Positions 43,960 to 51,597 of a stretch of DNA of 64,000 nucleotides are shown piece after piece (within the stretch, counting starts at the first letter, position 1; each line of letters begins with the position of its first letter). Origin of the DNA: JAVSMW01 sp032027005 (GTDB taxonomy: Bacteria > Bacillota > Thermincolia > Thermincolales > UBA2595); assembly GCA_032027005.1 (NCBI GenBank), contig JAVSMW010000005.1:199825-263824 (forward strand), read 5' to 3'. Both the position numbers and the translations under genes were made by a program. Below the pieces are notes generated by a model. It saw nothing but the letters and a program-made list of their open reading frames with translations, was not told where the DNA came from and searched no databases.

Positions 43960-44595
43960 TTACAATTTGAGGCAGGGGCCATGGCCGACAGCCACAAACT
44001 CCGGCTCCAGTTTGGCTAAGGTCTGTTGTAACTGTGCCCGCCGCTCAGGATCCGGAACCTGTTCCGGGCGTATATTATCAATTTCCCTCTGCCAATCAGA
44101 CTCTAGCACCACACCGGCTGCTTCACCGAAACGGATCATCAAATCACTGCTGAAAAAAATCTTACGGCGATTCTCCATTACCAACAAACCTTCCCAGAGA
44201 TGCATTTCAGACGGATAGCTGAAAAATTCCAGCTCAAAGTCAGCATTAGTTAACTTCTCCCCAGGTTTTTTTATCATAAACTCGTTTGTGATTCCAAACC
44301 CGCTTAGCTGACGTGCTGTAACTTCAGAGCAGACAACTTTTGCAGTGGGATAGTGTTCAAGTATGTGAGCTAAGCCTCCACATTCATCAGCTTCAAAATG
44401 TGAAACAAAAATATACTTTAAAACCTTGCCCTTAAGCTGCTCCTGCAGCTCGGGCAATAATGAGGCAGCTTGTTGAACACTGCCCGTATGCAACAGCACC
44501 GGTTCTTCCGTATGTAACAAATATTGGTGGAAGGTTAGGTCAATTGGTTGAAAATATGAACTAAATTGATATAAGTCCTGAAGGACAGTCGTCAT
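43960..44595 (-). CDS. MBL-fold metallohydrolase, flavodiiron/ODP-like
   Basis: A 211-residue metallo-beta-lactamase-fold protein. The metal motif reads SHFEADECGG (H-x-E-x-D type as in diiron flavoproteins, not the H-x-H-x-DH of hydrolases), followed by FFSSDLMIRFGE and the final VGHGPCLKL. Short, flavodoxin-less proteins of this type include oxygen-binding diiron sensors, so an oxygen/peroxide-related role is likely. A promoter at 44629-44657 with an HxlR-type operator lies upstream. Confidence 0.82.
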   Translation of the reverse strand: MTTVLQDLYQFSSYFQPIDLTFHQYLLHTEEPVLLHTGSVQQAASLLPELQEQLKGKVLKYIFVSHFEADECGGLAHILEHYPTAKVVCSEVTARQLSGFGITNEFMIKKPGEKLTNADFELEFFSYPSEMHLWEGLLVMENRRKIFFSSDLMIRFGEAAGVVLESDWQREIDNIRPEQVPDPERRAQLQQTLAKLEPEFVAVGHGPCLKL

Positions 44596-44628
44596 CTTTT
44601 TCGCTCCTTATCGTTTTTTATAGACAGT

Positions 44629-44697
44629 ATCATACCTAATGCTATTGTAATTTGCAAGTAGGCACTTTCGGGTATTATACTTACCTGCAGGTTAGTA
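44629..44697 (-). promoter_or_regulatory. promoter of the MBL gene with shared HxlR-type operator
   Basis: On the minus strand TTGCAA (44652-44657), a 17-bp spacer and TATGAT (44629-44634) form the promoter. The 44-bp element at 44654-44697 overlaps the -35 box. It shares 37 of 44 bases with the operator of the HxlR gene at 28648-28691 and contains the near-palindrome TACTAACC-TGCA-GGTAAGTA on this strand. Confidence 0.72.
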
Positions 44698-44786
44698 TAC
44701 CCAGAATATGAGCTAACACCCGTTGTATTTCTGGTATTAGCTCAATTTTAGGCTAACTCTTTTATTTCAGTCTGTTAATGCCCTCA

Positions 44787-46568
44787 CTAAAGTGCAGGTG
44801 TTTCTTTATATTGTTTATTGGTAATTTCTGCCGCCACCCTGTCAATAAAGTCTTGCACCTCAAAGTCACCTCTGGCACTTATCATTTCCATTGTGGCAAT
44901 TAAAGACATGGTTTTAAAGAGTACCGGATTCTTTAATTTACTGAATTTAGGCGAAAGATTAAACAAGAACTCTTTAATATAGGGATATTTCTTTACTAAT
45001 TCAGCCAGGGTCGTTTTCTTGGTAATTCCATATTCATTTTCAATCTGTGTTTGGCTCTGCACTTCAAGGCCATCATCATGCCTGTTCTGATTCCAATTCA
45101 GGAGTCTTTGGCTCCCTTCCAGGCTTCTGATTTTTGTTGCATCCTGCATCATTTCCAGGACACCTCTGAAATTCCCGGCATCATCCCGTACTGCGATATA
45201 AATAATATAGATAAACTTCCCACCCATTTCCAGCCAGAATTCAGCTTTATCCTGTTCGCCATTCTTAAAGGCCTTGATAATCTCTTTTACAGTAAAAACA
45301 CTTTCCCTGGGATGACAGTTATATACCTTTCTGCCAATCACGCCCGGGCTTCTTGGAAACACCCGGTGTTTGGTATCACTATAAAATTTTACAAGGTTAT
45401 CTTCATCTACAAAAGACAAATCTACCGGCAGGTGTCTAAAAATGAGATTAATCTGTTCCAGAGTCAGTTTCCCCTGGCTTACGTCCAGTGCGTCATGACT
45501 CGCTGCCAATACACCGTGTTTGAGCAGCACATCTGCCAGATCCTTCAGCAGTTCATTATTTGATGAATTGTGCACCTTTTTCCCTCCTGACTCTCCATAA
45601 GGGAGTGGTGCTTCGATGAGACAGTAGCCGATTTCATCGTCTCCTATTCTCATCTCCACGAAGTCTTCCTCAGAAAGCAGATCCATTGAAGTCGGATAAA
45701 GGATTTCCGCCTCCTTTACCATCATATCTTCCACCATTTCAATAACTTCATTTTGGATAGCCAAAAATTCGCCATCCTGATCAGCATCTAAAAATCCTTT
45801 GGCTTTTTTAATGATATCCCTGATATTGTTATCCAGTGTCCACATGACCTTAGATGGTTTATCAAAGCCTTTCTTTTCCAAGGCAGCGAATAATTGGTTT
45901 TGCTTTCTGGCAAAATGGATATTGATTTCCCCTAATTTTTCGTAAAGTTCTGCCCACTGGTTCTTGATAAATTTCTTGCCCAGCAAATCTTTCATCTGCG
46001 CAAGAACCTTCCTGATGGCTTCCACTTCATCCAGGTAAGTCCTGATGGGGTGGCCTGCCGGAAGATTCAGTTTATTGCCGACTAAAATTCCCTCGAAAAT
46101 CTCCAGGATTTCGGCCAGCTTTTCTGTGAACAGTTCATCTGAAATCCCGTACTGTTGAAGATGCTGTTCAGCTGTGGCAAATTCCTGAGCTGTTACCTTC
46201 TCAAAGGATTCCTTTACTTGTGCTTTCGCTGTTTCTAAAGTGATATCACCTTTTAGATAATTGAGTTCTATATTAACGATCTGCCCAATTTTTTTATCAT
46301 CAAGTTTCAAATACTCTTCCATTTGAATTTTTTCAAGGGGGGCCTTTGGGGTAAAATAGACGTGATATTCTTCGTCACTTACTTTTTCTACATATTTATC
46401 AAAACCTTTTTCCTCCATCACTTTGTACAAAGGAAATGGCTCAAAATCTTTAATGATGTGTATACCCTCATCAGGTTTAACTTCCTGAATTGCCTTAAAA
46501 ACGCAATCCCTAAAGGTTTCATGCTCTCCGCGACCGTCGAAGGTAGTATACTTGATTTCTCTTTTCAT
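44787..46568 (-). CDS. DUF2249/hemerythrin/DUF438/PAS/DUF1858 multidomain protein
   Basis: A 593-residue soluble protein. The first 75 residues are a DUF2249 domain (TFDGRGEHETFRDC). A helical hemerythrin-like/DUF438 region follows (about 90-300, with AGHPIRTYLDEVEAIR and INIHFARKQNQLFAAL providing His/Glu ligands), then a PAS domain (about 370-480, GVIGRKVYNCHPRESVF and GGKFIYIIYIAVRD). The end is a DUF1858 domain (ITKKTTLAELVKKYP). The class is common in anaerobic Firmicutes and is thought to sense or handle oxygen or NO. GAAAGGATG precedes the ATG. Confidence 0.85.
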   Translation of the reverse strand: MKREIKYTTFDGRGEHETFRDCVFKAIQEVKPDEGIHIIKDFEPFPLYKVMEEKGFDKYVEKVSDEEYHVYFTPKAPLEKIQMEEYLKLDDKKIGQIVNIELNYLKGDITLETAKAQVKESFEKVTAQEFATAEQHLQQYGISDELFTEKLAEILEIFEGILVGNKLNLPAGHPIRTYLDEVEAIRKVLAQMKDLLGKKFIKNQWAELYEKLGEINIHFARKQNQLFAALEKKGFDKPSKVMWTLDNNIRDIIKKAKGFLDADQDGEFLAIQNEVIEMVEDMMVKEAEILYPTSMDLLSEEDFVEMRIGDDEIGYCLIEAPLPYGESGGKKVHNSSNNELLKDLADVLLKHGVLAASHDALDVSQGKLTLEQINLIFRHLPVDLSFVDEDNLVKFYSDTKHRVFPRSPGVIGRKVYNCHPRESVFTVKEIIKAFKNGEQDKAEFWLEMGGKFIYIIYIAVRDDAGNFRGVLEMMQDATKIRSLEGSQRLLNWNQNRHDDGLEVQSQTQIENEYGITKKTTLAELVKKYPYIKEFLFNLSPKFSKLKNPVLFKTMSLIATMEMISARGDFEVQDFIDRVAAEITNKQYKETPAL

Positions 46569-46684
46569 ATCCGGATCATCCTTTCATCAAACGATAATCT
46601 TTCTCACTAATAATATCACTAATCAGCCTAATAAACTGTGACCGGTGTCACGTTTTCTGATAATTTGAATCATGGTCAGGGAAG

Positions 46685-46711
46685 CAAAAAACACAGGCCG
46701 GTTACCTGTGT
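46685..46711 (-). terminator. terminator of the sigma/anti-sigma operon
   Basis: A 7-bp stem ACACAGG/CCTGTGT with a 7-nt loop is followed by six T on the minus strand. It lies 35 bp downstream of the stop at 46746. Confidence 0.8.
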
Positions 46712-46745
46712 CTTCGCCTCTGCGGTTATTTTTTTATATTGCCAA

Positions 46746-48287
46746 TTACCTGGACTCGTAGCCAACTACAGACCAGATACCTGTCTCATCCTGTCTGACC
46801 AGCCGCTCCAAATAAACCTTTTTAACCGGACCTACAGCGACTTCCACCACTGCTTCGACACCATTGTTCGCTGTCAGTTCAAAAGATGACATTGGCACTT
46901 TAGGTTCGCCTACGATTCCTTCAGGTGTCACTTTTAAATTAACAAAGGTAAGTGCCACACTCATCGGGTCAAGCTGCCAGGGGCTGCTGCCTGCATCTAC
47001 CTGCTGCTGGTCGGCTTCGACAACTTTCATATCTACCGGCACCTTCACCAGGGCCTTGCTCCCCAGGTTTTGTCCGGGGTCCGGGAGAGTCAGATCTGTG
47101 GCAAGCTGCCGTGACAGTTTTGCCCGCTGTGACCCTTCGATTTGGATTTCCAGACCACCCTGTCTCCACCGGTACCGCTCCCGCAATACTTCCAGCGGAC
47201 CGCCGGCAGCAGTGCCAAGGGCGGCATTAGGTGCCGGTGCGAATGCTTTCTCAGAGATAGCTTCCACAATTGTGGTATCCCCATAATCAAAGATAACCCG
47301 GTCCCGGAAGGCGAAAATACGATCAGGAGCTTCTTCCGGCAGAAGAGGCGTTAACCCGCTGATGGCGGCTGCTTCCTCTACTGTAGCCACCAATTGCCCT
47401 GAATTATTTTCGACAACCTCAAATCCTGCAGGCACTTGATAAGCAAATATTTTAGGGTCCAACTCAGTATTCGGTGCAAAGCTTACAAAAGTATAAGTTG
47501 TCTGCAATGCTTTTTGCATTGCTGTTTCAAGCTGAACAGGCAGATTGGTTTCTGTATCAATCCATAAATGATACGGCAAGCCCCCAGGCGGGGAAATCTT
47601 GAGTTTCGTAGCCGGTCGGCCGCCAATCTCCTCTGAACCAACAATGGTATGAGGGTATTCCTGGGCACGTTTGGCCTCGTCGCGCAGATCAAAGCTGCTT
47701 TTTGTCGGGTCCGGCACAACCGGCAGTAAAACTACTTCTTTGCTCTCGGGATTTACCTGCCATTTTCGTTCACCATTGTTGACAGTCAGAGTCCCATCAC
47801 TCTGTTTAAGGGCATATTTATTACCTGCCGACCAAAGCTCCACCCGCCGGTTCAGCCATTCCTCCCCGGCTGCATTCTTCGTCTGCATCTCCAGGACTCC
47901 ATGATAATTAGACAATTGAGAGACAGCCTTTTCCATAGCATAAACCACATCGCGGTTAAACAGGCCGGTCCAGTTTGCCAATACGGCGAACAAAAGCAAC
48001 CCTGCTACCAATGCCGCAGCGGCCGGAAAAAACCTACGGCGGGTCGGCTGGCACGCGTCAGCACCACTGCTTTTTTTAATCTGATCGGCCACTGCTTTGG
48101 CCAGCCTTTGAGGATATCCAGTCTCAGGCAGTGCGGGTTCTTTTAATGAGCGAACCTTCCTGACCGTAGCCAAAAGCTTTTCCGTTTCTGGAGAAGCGGC
48201 GGCAGTTAACTTGGCCTCAGGATCTTGTTCATTATTCAGAGCATCTATATAATCAGAAACTATTTTTTCAGGATCATTATTACTCAT
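46746..48287 (-). CDS. membrane-anchored anti-sigma factor with LolA/RseB-like outer domain
   Basis: A 513-residue single-pass protein. A cytoplasmic N-terminus of about 85 residues would bind the sigma factor. One helix follows (FFPAAAALVAGLLLFAVLAN), then a large outer domain beginning DVVYAMEKAVSQLSNYHGVLEM, with beta-rich repeats typical of outer-membrane-lipoprotein-sorting/RseB-like domains (GRPATKLKISPPGGLPYHLW). ATG 48287 is chosen because GGAGGGGG lies upstream; a longer frame begins at 48320. It follows the ECF sigma gene by about 20 bp. It probably senses an envelope signal and releases the sigma factor. Confidence 0.85.
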   Translation of the reverse strand: MSNNDPEKIVSDYIDALNNEQDPEAKLTAAASPETEKLLATVRKVRSLKEPALPETGYPQRLAKAVADQIKKSSGADACQPTRRRFFPAAAALVAGLLLFAVLANWTGLFNRDVVYAMEKAVSQLSNYHGVLEMQTKNAAGEEWLNRRVELWSAGNKYALKQSDGTLTVNNGERKWQVNPESKEVVLLPVVPDPTKSSFDLRDEAKRAQEYPHTIVGSEEIGGRPATKLKISPPGGLPYHLWIDTETNLPVQLETAMQKALQTTYTFVSFAPNTELDPKIFAYQVPAGFEVVENNSGQLVATVEEAAAISGLTPLLPEEAPDRIFAFRDRVIFDYGDTTIVEAISEKAFAPAPNAALGTAAGGPLEVLRERYRWRQGGLEIQIEGSQRAKLSRQLATDLTLPDPGQNLGSKALVKVPVDMKVVEADQQQVDAGSSPWQLDPMSVALTFVNLKVTPEGIVGEPKVPMSSFELTANNGVEAVVEVAVGPVKKVYLERLVRQDETGIWSVVGYESR

Positions 48288-48306
48288 TGTACTTCCCCCT
48301 CCTTCT

Positions 48307-48840
48307 TTAGTAATCGCCATCCAGAAGAGCTGCCAGAGCCTGTAAAGCCCTGTGTTGCGCCGTACGCACAGCAGCTTCGGTTTTTCCTACTTGCTTTGCA
48401 GTCTCAGCCGCTGAGTAGCCTTTAACAATTCGTAAATCCAGGATAATCCGGTGGTCCTCACTTAATTTTGCCAGGGCACTTTCCACCAGCAGACGCTGGG
48501 CTATAGCATTTTGCTGGTCCGCGGCTGCTGTTTCGCCCGGATTAATTTCCAGAAAACTTACCGGTATTCCCCGGCGTTTTTTTTGCCGCCAGCGGTCACG
48601 GATTATGTTTAGGGCTATGGTTTTCATAAAACCCAGAATATTATCCGGGAAACCCGGATGGTCCCGCCAATAGGTAAGGGTTTTAAGATAGGTCTCCTGG
48701 GTAATATCCTCTGTTTCCTCGCGGTTTTGCACTTTGAAATATACAAAACGATACAGAGGTTCCCAAGTGGCCAGACATAATTGTTCTATTGCTTGGGGAT
48801 CACCTTCCTCAGCCTTTTTAAGTTTTTCGATATCTATCAC
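48307..48840 (-). CDS. ECF RNA polymerase sigma factor
   Basis: A 177-residue sigma factor with region 2 (LYRFVYFKVQNREETEDITQ, containing the ED-ITQETY signature) and region 4 (LSEDHRIILDLRIVKGYSAAETA, then GKTEAAVRTAQHRALQAL). There is no region 3, as in all ECF factors. GTG 48840 is chosen, with AAGGTG upstream and a sensible distance to region 2; the frame can extend to TTG 48894 with a poor site. It is paired with the anti-sigma gene downstream. Confidence 0.9.
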   Translation of the reverse strand: MIDIEKLKKAEEGDPQAIEQLCLATWEPLYRFVYFKVQNREETEDITQETYLKTLTYWRDHPGFPDNILGFMKTIALNIIRDRWRQKKRRGIPVSFLEINPGETAAADQQNAIAQRLLVESALAKLSEDHRIILDLRIVKGYSAAETAKQVGKTEAAVRTAQHRALQALAALLDGDY

Positions 48841-48885
48841 AAGTTTTGCACCTTCTTCCCCGGCCGGTTGTTTTACATTAATAAT

Positions 48886-48912
48886 AACGAGCAAATCACC
48901 CCAAATGTTACA
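48886..48912 (-). promoter_or_regulatory. possible ECF-type promoter of the sigma operon
   Basis: On the minus strand TGTAAC and CGTT are 17 bp apart, similar to the AAC-type -35 and CGT-type -10 of ECF promoters, and correctly placed for the GTG start at 48840. The motif is short, so the call is weak; it would imply autoregulation. Confidence 0.3.
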
Positions 48913-49140
48913 TGAAAATATTGCTTATTTTATTATAACCCTTTTCACCAAAATGGTCTGCGGTCATGTGCCCAAGCCCGAACCACAGGCCATTAGCCAA
49001 AGAAAAAAATTCCCCCAGGCAGAAAACCTGAGAGAACCTCAAATTCTATCTTTTAATATCTTCTGTACCATGCCTTAATAAAACATGGTATCAAGCAGTT
49101 TCGGGGCAAAAAATATTCATGACCTGAAGAAATTTCCCTT

Positions 49141-49544
49141 CTACAACTTCCCGTTTTTCCGCAGCAATACCCCCTTTGTCATTACATTTTTCACTGCCGC
49201 CTTTTTCCCGTGCACAAAATAATATAAAAAGATGGATAAGAAAACAACCAGCGCCAGGGTCAGATACATTCCGCGAAAACCAACAAAAGGAATGATTATG
49301 CCTATGAAAAATGGACCGATTCCCATCCCACTGTCTATACAGATGAAAAAGGTGGAAGTAGCCAGTCCGACCCGGTGCTTCGGCGATTCTTTGACCGCAA
49401 TAGCTTGGGCACAAGACATTATCGTCCCAAAGCCGAGGGCCACCAAGACCGCCGTCAGCAGGAGAATGAAACTATTATTGGCCTGGCTGAGCATTATTAA
49501 ACTTAACGAAAAAACCACAATGGCCGGGTAAATAACATAATTAT
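49141..49544 (-). pseudogene. 3' part of IS-disrupted MFS transporter
   Basis: The frame continues from the IS edge as NYVIYPAIVVFSLSLIML through the last four or five membrane helices (LVALGFGTIMSCAQAIAVKE, RVGLATSTFFICIDSGMGIG) to a basic tail. It is the C-terminal third of the gene whose first part is at 49731-50553. Removing 49545-49730 and one copy of the 3-bp duplication restores the frame as GDNYVIYP. Confidence 0.88.
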
Positions 49545-49730
49545 AGTCATTCCTTTCGCTTCGCTCAAGGCACAAAACGTAATGAAATACGTTGGCATTG
49601 AGCGAATTTTTTATTATTCTAAACTCCTAGGGATNTTCTTGTAAATCCATATTTTTTTGGTCATCAACCGATGGCTTGCTTTGCTCTGCCACTTTACTTT
49701 GCTGGTACCTCTAACTCATTATTTCAGACT
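49545..49730. mobile_element. IS remnant inside MFS gene, 3-bp target duplication, contains an N
   Basis: The element is bounded by AGTC...GACT and flanked by TAT at 49542-49544 and 49731-49733, a 3-bp target-site duplication. The gene frame is exactly restored when it is removed. Only 186 bp are present, including an imperfect hairpin (TCGCTCAA...TTGAGCGA), with an N at 49635, so the transposase interior is probably missing from the assembly. It shares no sequence with the IS remnants at 34404 and 41537, so it is a different IS type. Confidence 0.75.
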
Positions 49731-50553
49731 TATCTCCTCTAAGGTCAAGCAGCCTGCCTGTAAAAGGCCTTGAAATAAAAAGGAAGGCGGCATATACACT
49801 AAAAAAGATGCCGACTGCATCCTCTAATTGGATCTCAATTGCATATGAATTAAGAAAGGACAGGATACCTGAATAAGCTATCCCCGCAAGGAACATGATG
49901 CTTGAAATAGGAAGAGCCTTTTTTTCCACGAAATCCTGTAATTTGAGTCCCTGTTTCATTACCTGAAGCTGTTCTTTTGTAATGTTTGCTTCCGGCACTT
50001 TTAACAGCAATGTTATGATAAGTGTAGAGACTGTAAATAGGGAGAAAGCGGTAAATATTGTATCAAGCTCCGCATGCTGTGTGATAAAAAGGCCAATAAA
50101 TGGTCCAAAAGCCATCGCGGCAGTTGAGCTTAGCGAAAACCAACTTGTTCCTTCACCTCTTCTCTCACTTGGAATTAAATCCATTACAGCCGCTAAGAGC
50201 ACTGTATTCGGAATACCAAAGGCGAATCCATGGATAAAGCGAACTGCCAGTAACAAATTCAAGTCATTAACTGTAAAGTATAGCAGGCTGGCAGTCAATG
50301 AAATCAATAAGCCGCCGTAAAGCAATTTTTTACGTCCAATTACTTCCATGTATCTTCCTGTCAGAAGTCGTGAAAAAATGAGACCAATGATAAAGATACT
50401 GGCCGCTAGACCGGCTTTACTTTGAACAGCATTAAACTGTTTAACAGCATAAAAGGTCAAAGTGGTCATCCCAATGTAAAAAACCAAAGCCATAAAAAAA
50501 TATGCAAAAATACTAATGATAAAATCTTTAGTCCATAATTTCGATCTGCTCAA
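49731..50553 (-). pseudogene. 5' part of IS-disrupted MFS transporter
   Basis: The first 274 residues of a 12-helix MFS protein: helix 1 FIISIFAYFFMALVFYIGM, motif A-like RLLTGRYMEVIGRKKLL, and RFIHGFAFGIPNTVLLAAVM. It ends in RPFTGRLLDLRGD, the conserved loop after helix 8, where the IS begins. It is of the EmrD/YwoG-like drug or metabolite exporter type. The start is TTG 50553. The gene cannot make a full transporter as sequenced. Confidence 0.88.
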
Positions 50554-50597
50554 TTTTGCTAATTCCCTTCTTCTTAAAAGTCGTAAACTTTTGTTAA

Positions 50598-51422
50598 TTA
50601 ATTAACTAAAACAAAATAGCCAATTACCAATAAGCCCAGAATAATCCGATACCAGCCAAAGGCCTTGAAGTCATTATTTTTGATGTATATCAATAAGAAC
50701 CGAATGGCTAACACAGAAACAATAAAAGCCACCACCATGCCCGTCAATAAGATGGCAATCTCCAGGCCTGTAAAACTAAAACCAAACTTGACCAGTTTTA
50801 GCGCACTGGCCCCAAACATTATCGGGATCGACAGGAAAAAGGAATACTCTGCGGCAATATAGCGTGATGTGCCGAGGATGATAGCACCAAGGATAGTGGC
50901 CCCTGACCGTGACGTTCCGGGAATCAATGATAAGACCTGGAACATACCTATATAGAAGGCTGTGCTGTATGTTAACTCATGAAAACTGGATACTTTGGCC
51001 GGCTTGTTTTGATTGCGGTTTTCAATGACAATGAAAAGAATACCGTACAAAATCAGCATAATCGCAACAGTCTGATAATTGTAAAAATGTTCATTCAGCC
51101 AGTCATCAAAAAATAAACCTAATACTGCGGCAGGAATAACTCCTACAATTACTTTGTACCAAATCTTCATAGTTTCTTTCATTTCATGTTTGGATTTATT
51201 ACGGGAAAAAGGATTTAATTTATTTAGAAAAAGGAGAAGAACAGCGAGAATTGCGCCCAGCTGGATAACCACAAAAAACATTTCTTTGAAGGCGTCAGAT
51301 GCATTTAACTGAATAAACTCCTCAACCAGAATCATATGCCCTGTGCTGCTTATCGGCAGCCATTCCGTGATCCCCTCAACGACTCCCAAAAAAACTGCCT
51401 TCAGTAATTCAATGACAAACAT
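50598..51422 (-). CDS. uppP: undecaprenyl-diphosphatase UppP/BacA
   Basis: A 274-residue membrane enzyme with the two family signatures, EGITEWLPISSTGHMIL and the PGTSRSGATI loop, both in the active site. It dephosphorylates undecaprenyl pyrophosphate to recycle the lipid carrier for cell-wall synthesis and gives bacitracin tolerance. GGAGG lies 10 bp upstream of ATG. Confidence 0.96.
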   Translation of the reverse strand: MFVIELLKAVFLGVVEGITEWLPISSTGHMILVEEFIQLNASDAFKEMFFVVIQLGAILAVLLLFLNKLNPFSRNKSKHEMKETMKIWYKVIVGVIPAAVLGLFFDDWLNEHFYNYQTVAIMLILYGILFIVIENRNQNKPAKVSSFHELTYSTAFYIGMFQVLSLIPGTSRSGATILGAIILGTSRYIAAEYSFFLSIPIMFGASALKLVKFGFSFTGLEIAILLTGMVVAFIVSVLAIRFLLIYIKNNDFKAFGWYRIILGLLVIGYFVLVN

Positions 51423-51511
51423 TATTTATTAACCTCCATATTATTGAACCATCAATTCCAAATAAAAAACACTACTCTTCACATTATATATTCATTTGAC
51501 CATTCATAAAA

Positions 51512-51594
51512 GACCCCATATTGTAAAAATGCCCTGTGGCAAGGCGTACGCCGCGCCGCACAACGCAGCCACAGGGCATTTTTACCTGCATGCA
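51512..51594 (-). repeat. 83-bp palindromic repeat, copy 1, after the PEP-synthase-like gene
   Basis: On the minus strand the repeat begins TGCATGC a few bases after the stop codon at 51598. It contains a 15-bp stem (AAAATGCCCTGTGGC and its complement) around a GC-rich inner arm with GGCGTACGCC, and ends TATGGGGTC. A second copy at 59006-59088 has the same orientation relative to its upstream gene. It probably acts as a terminator. Confidence 0.8.
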
Positions 51595-51597
51595 CCC

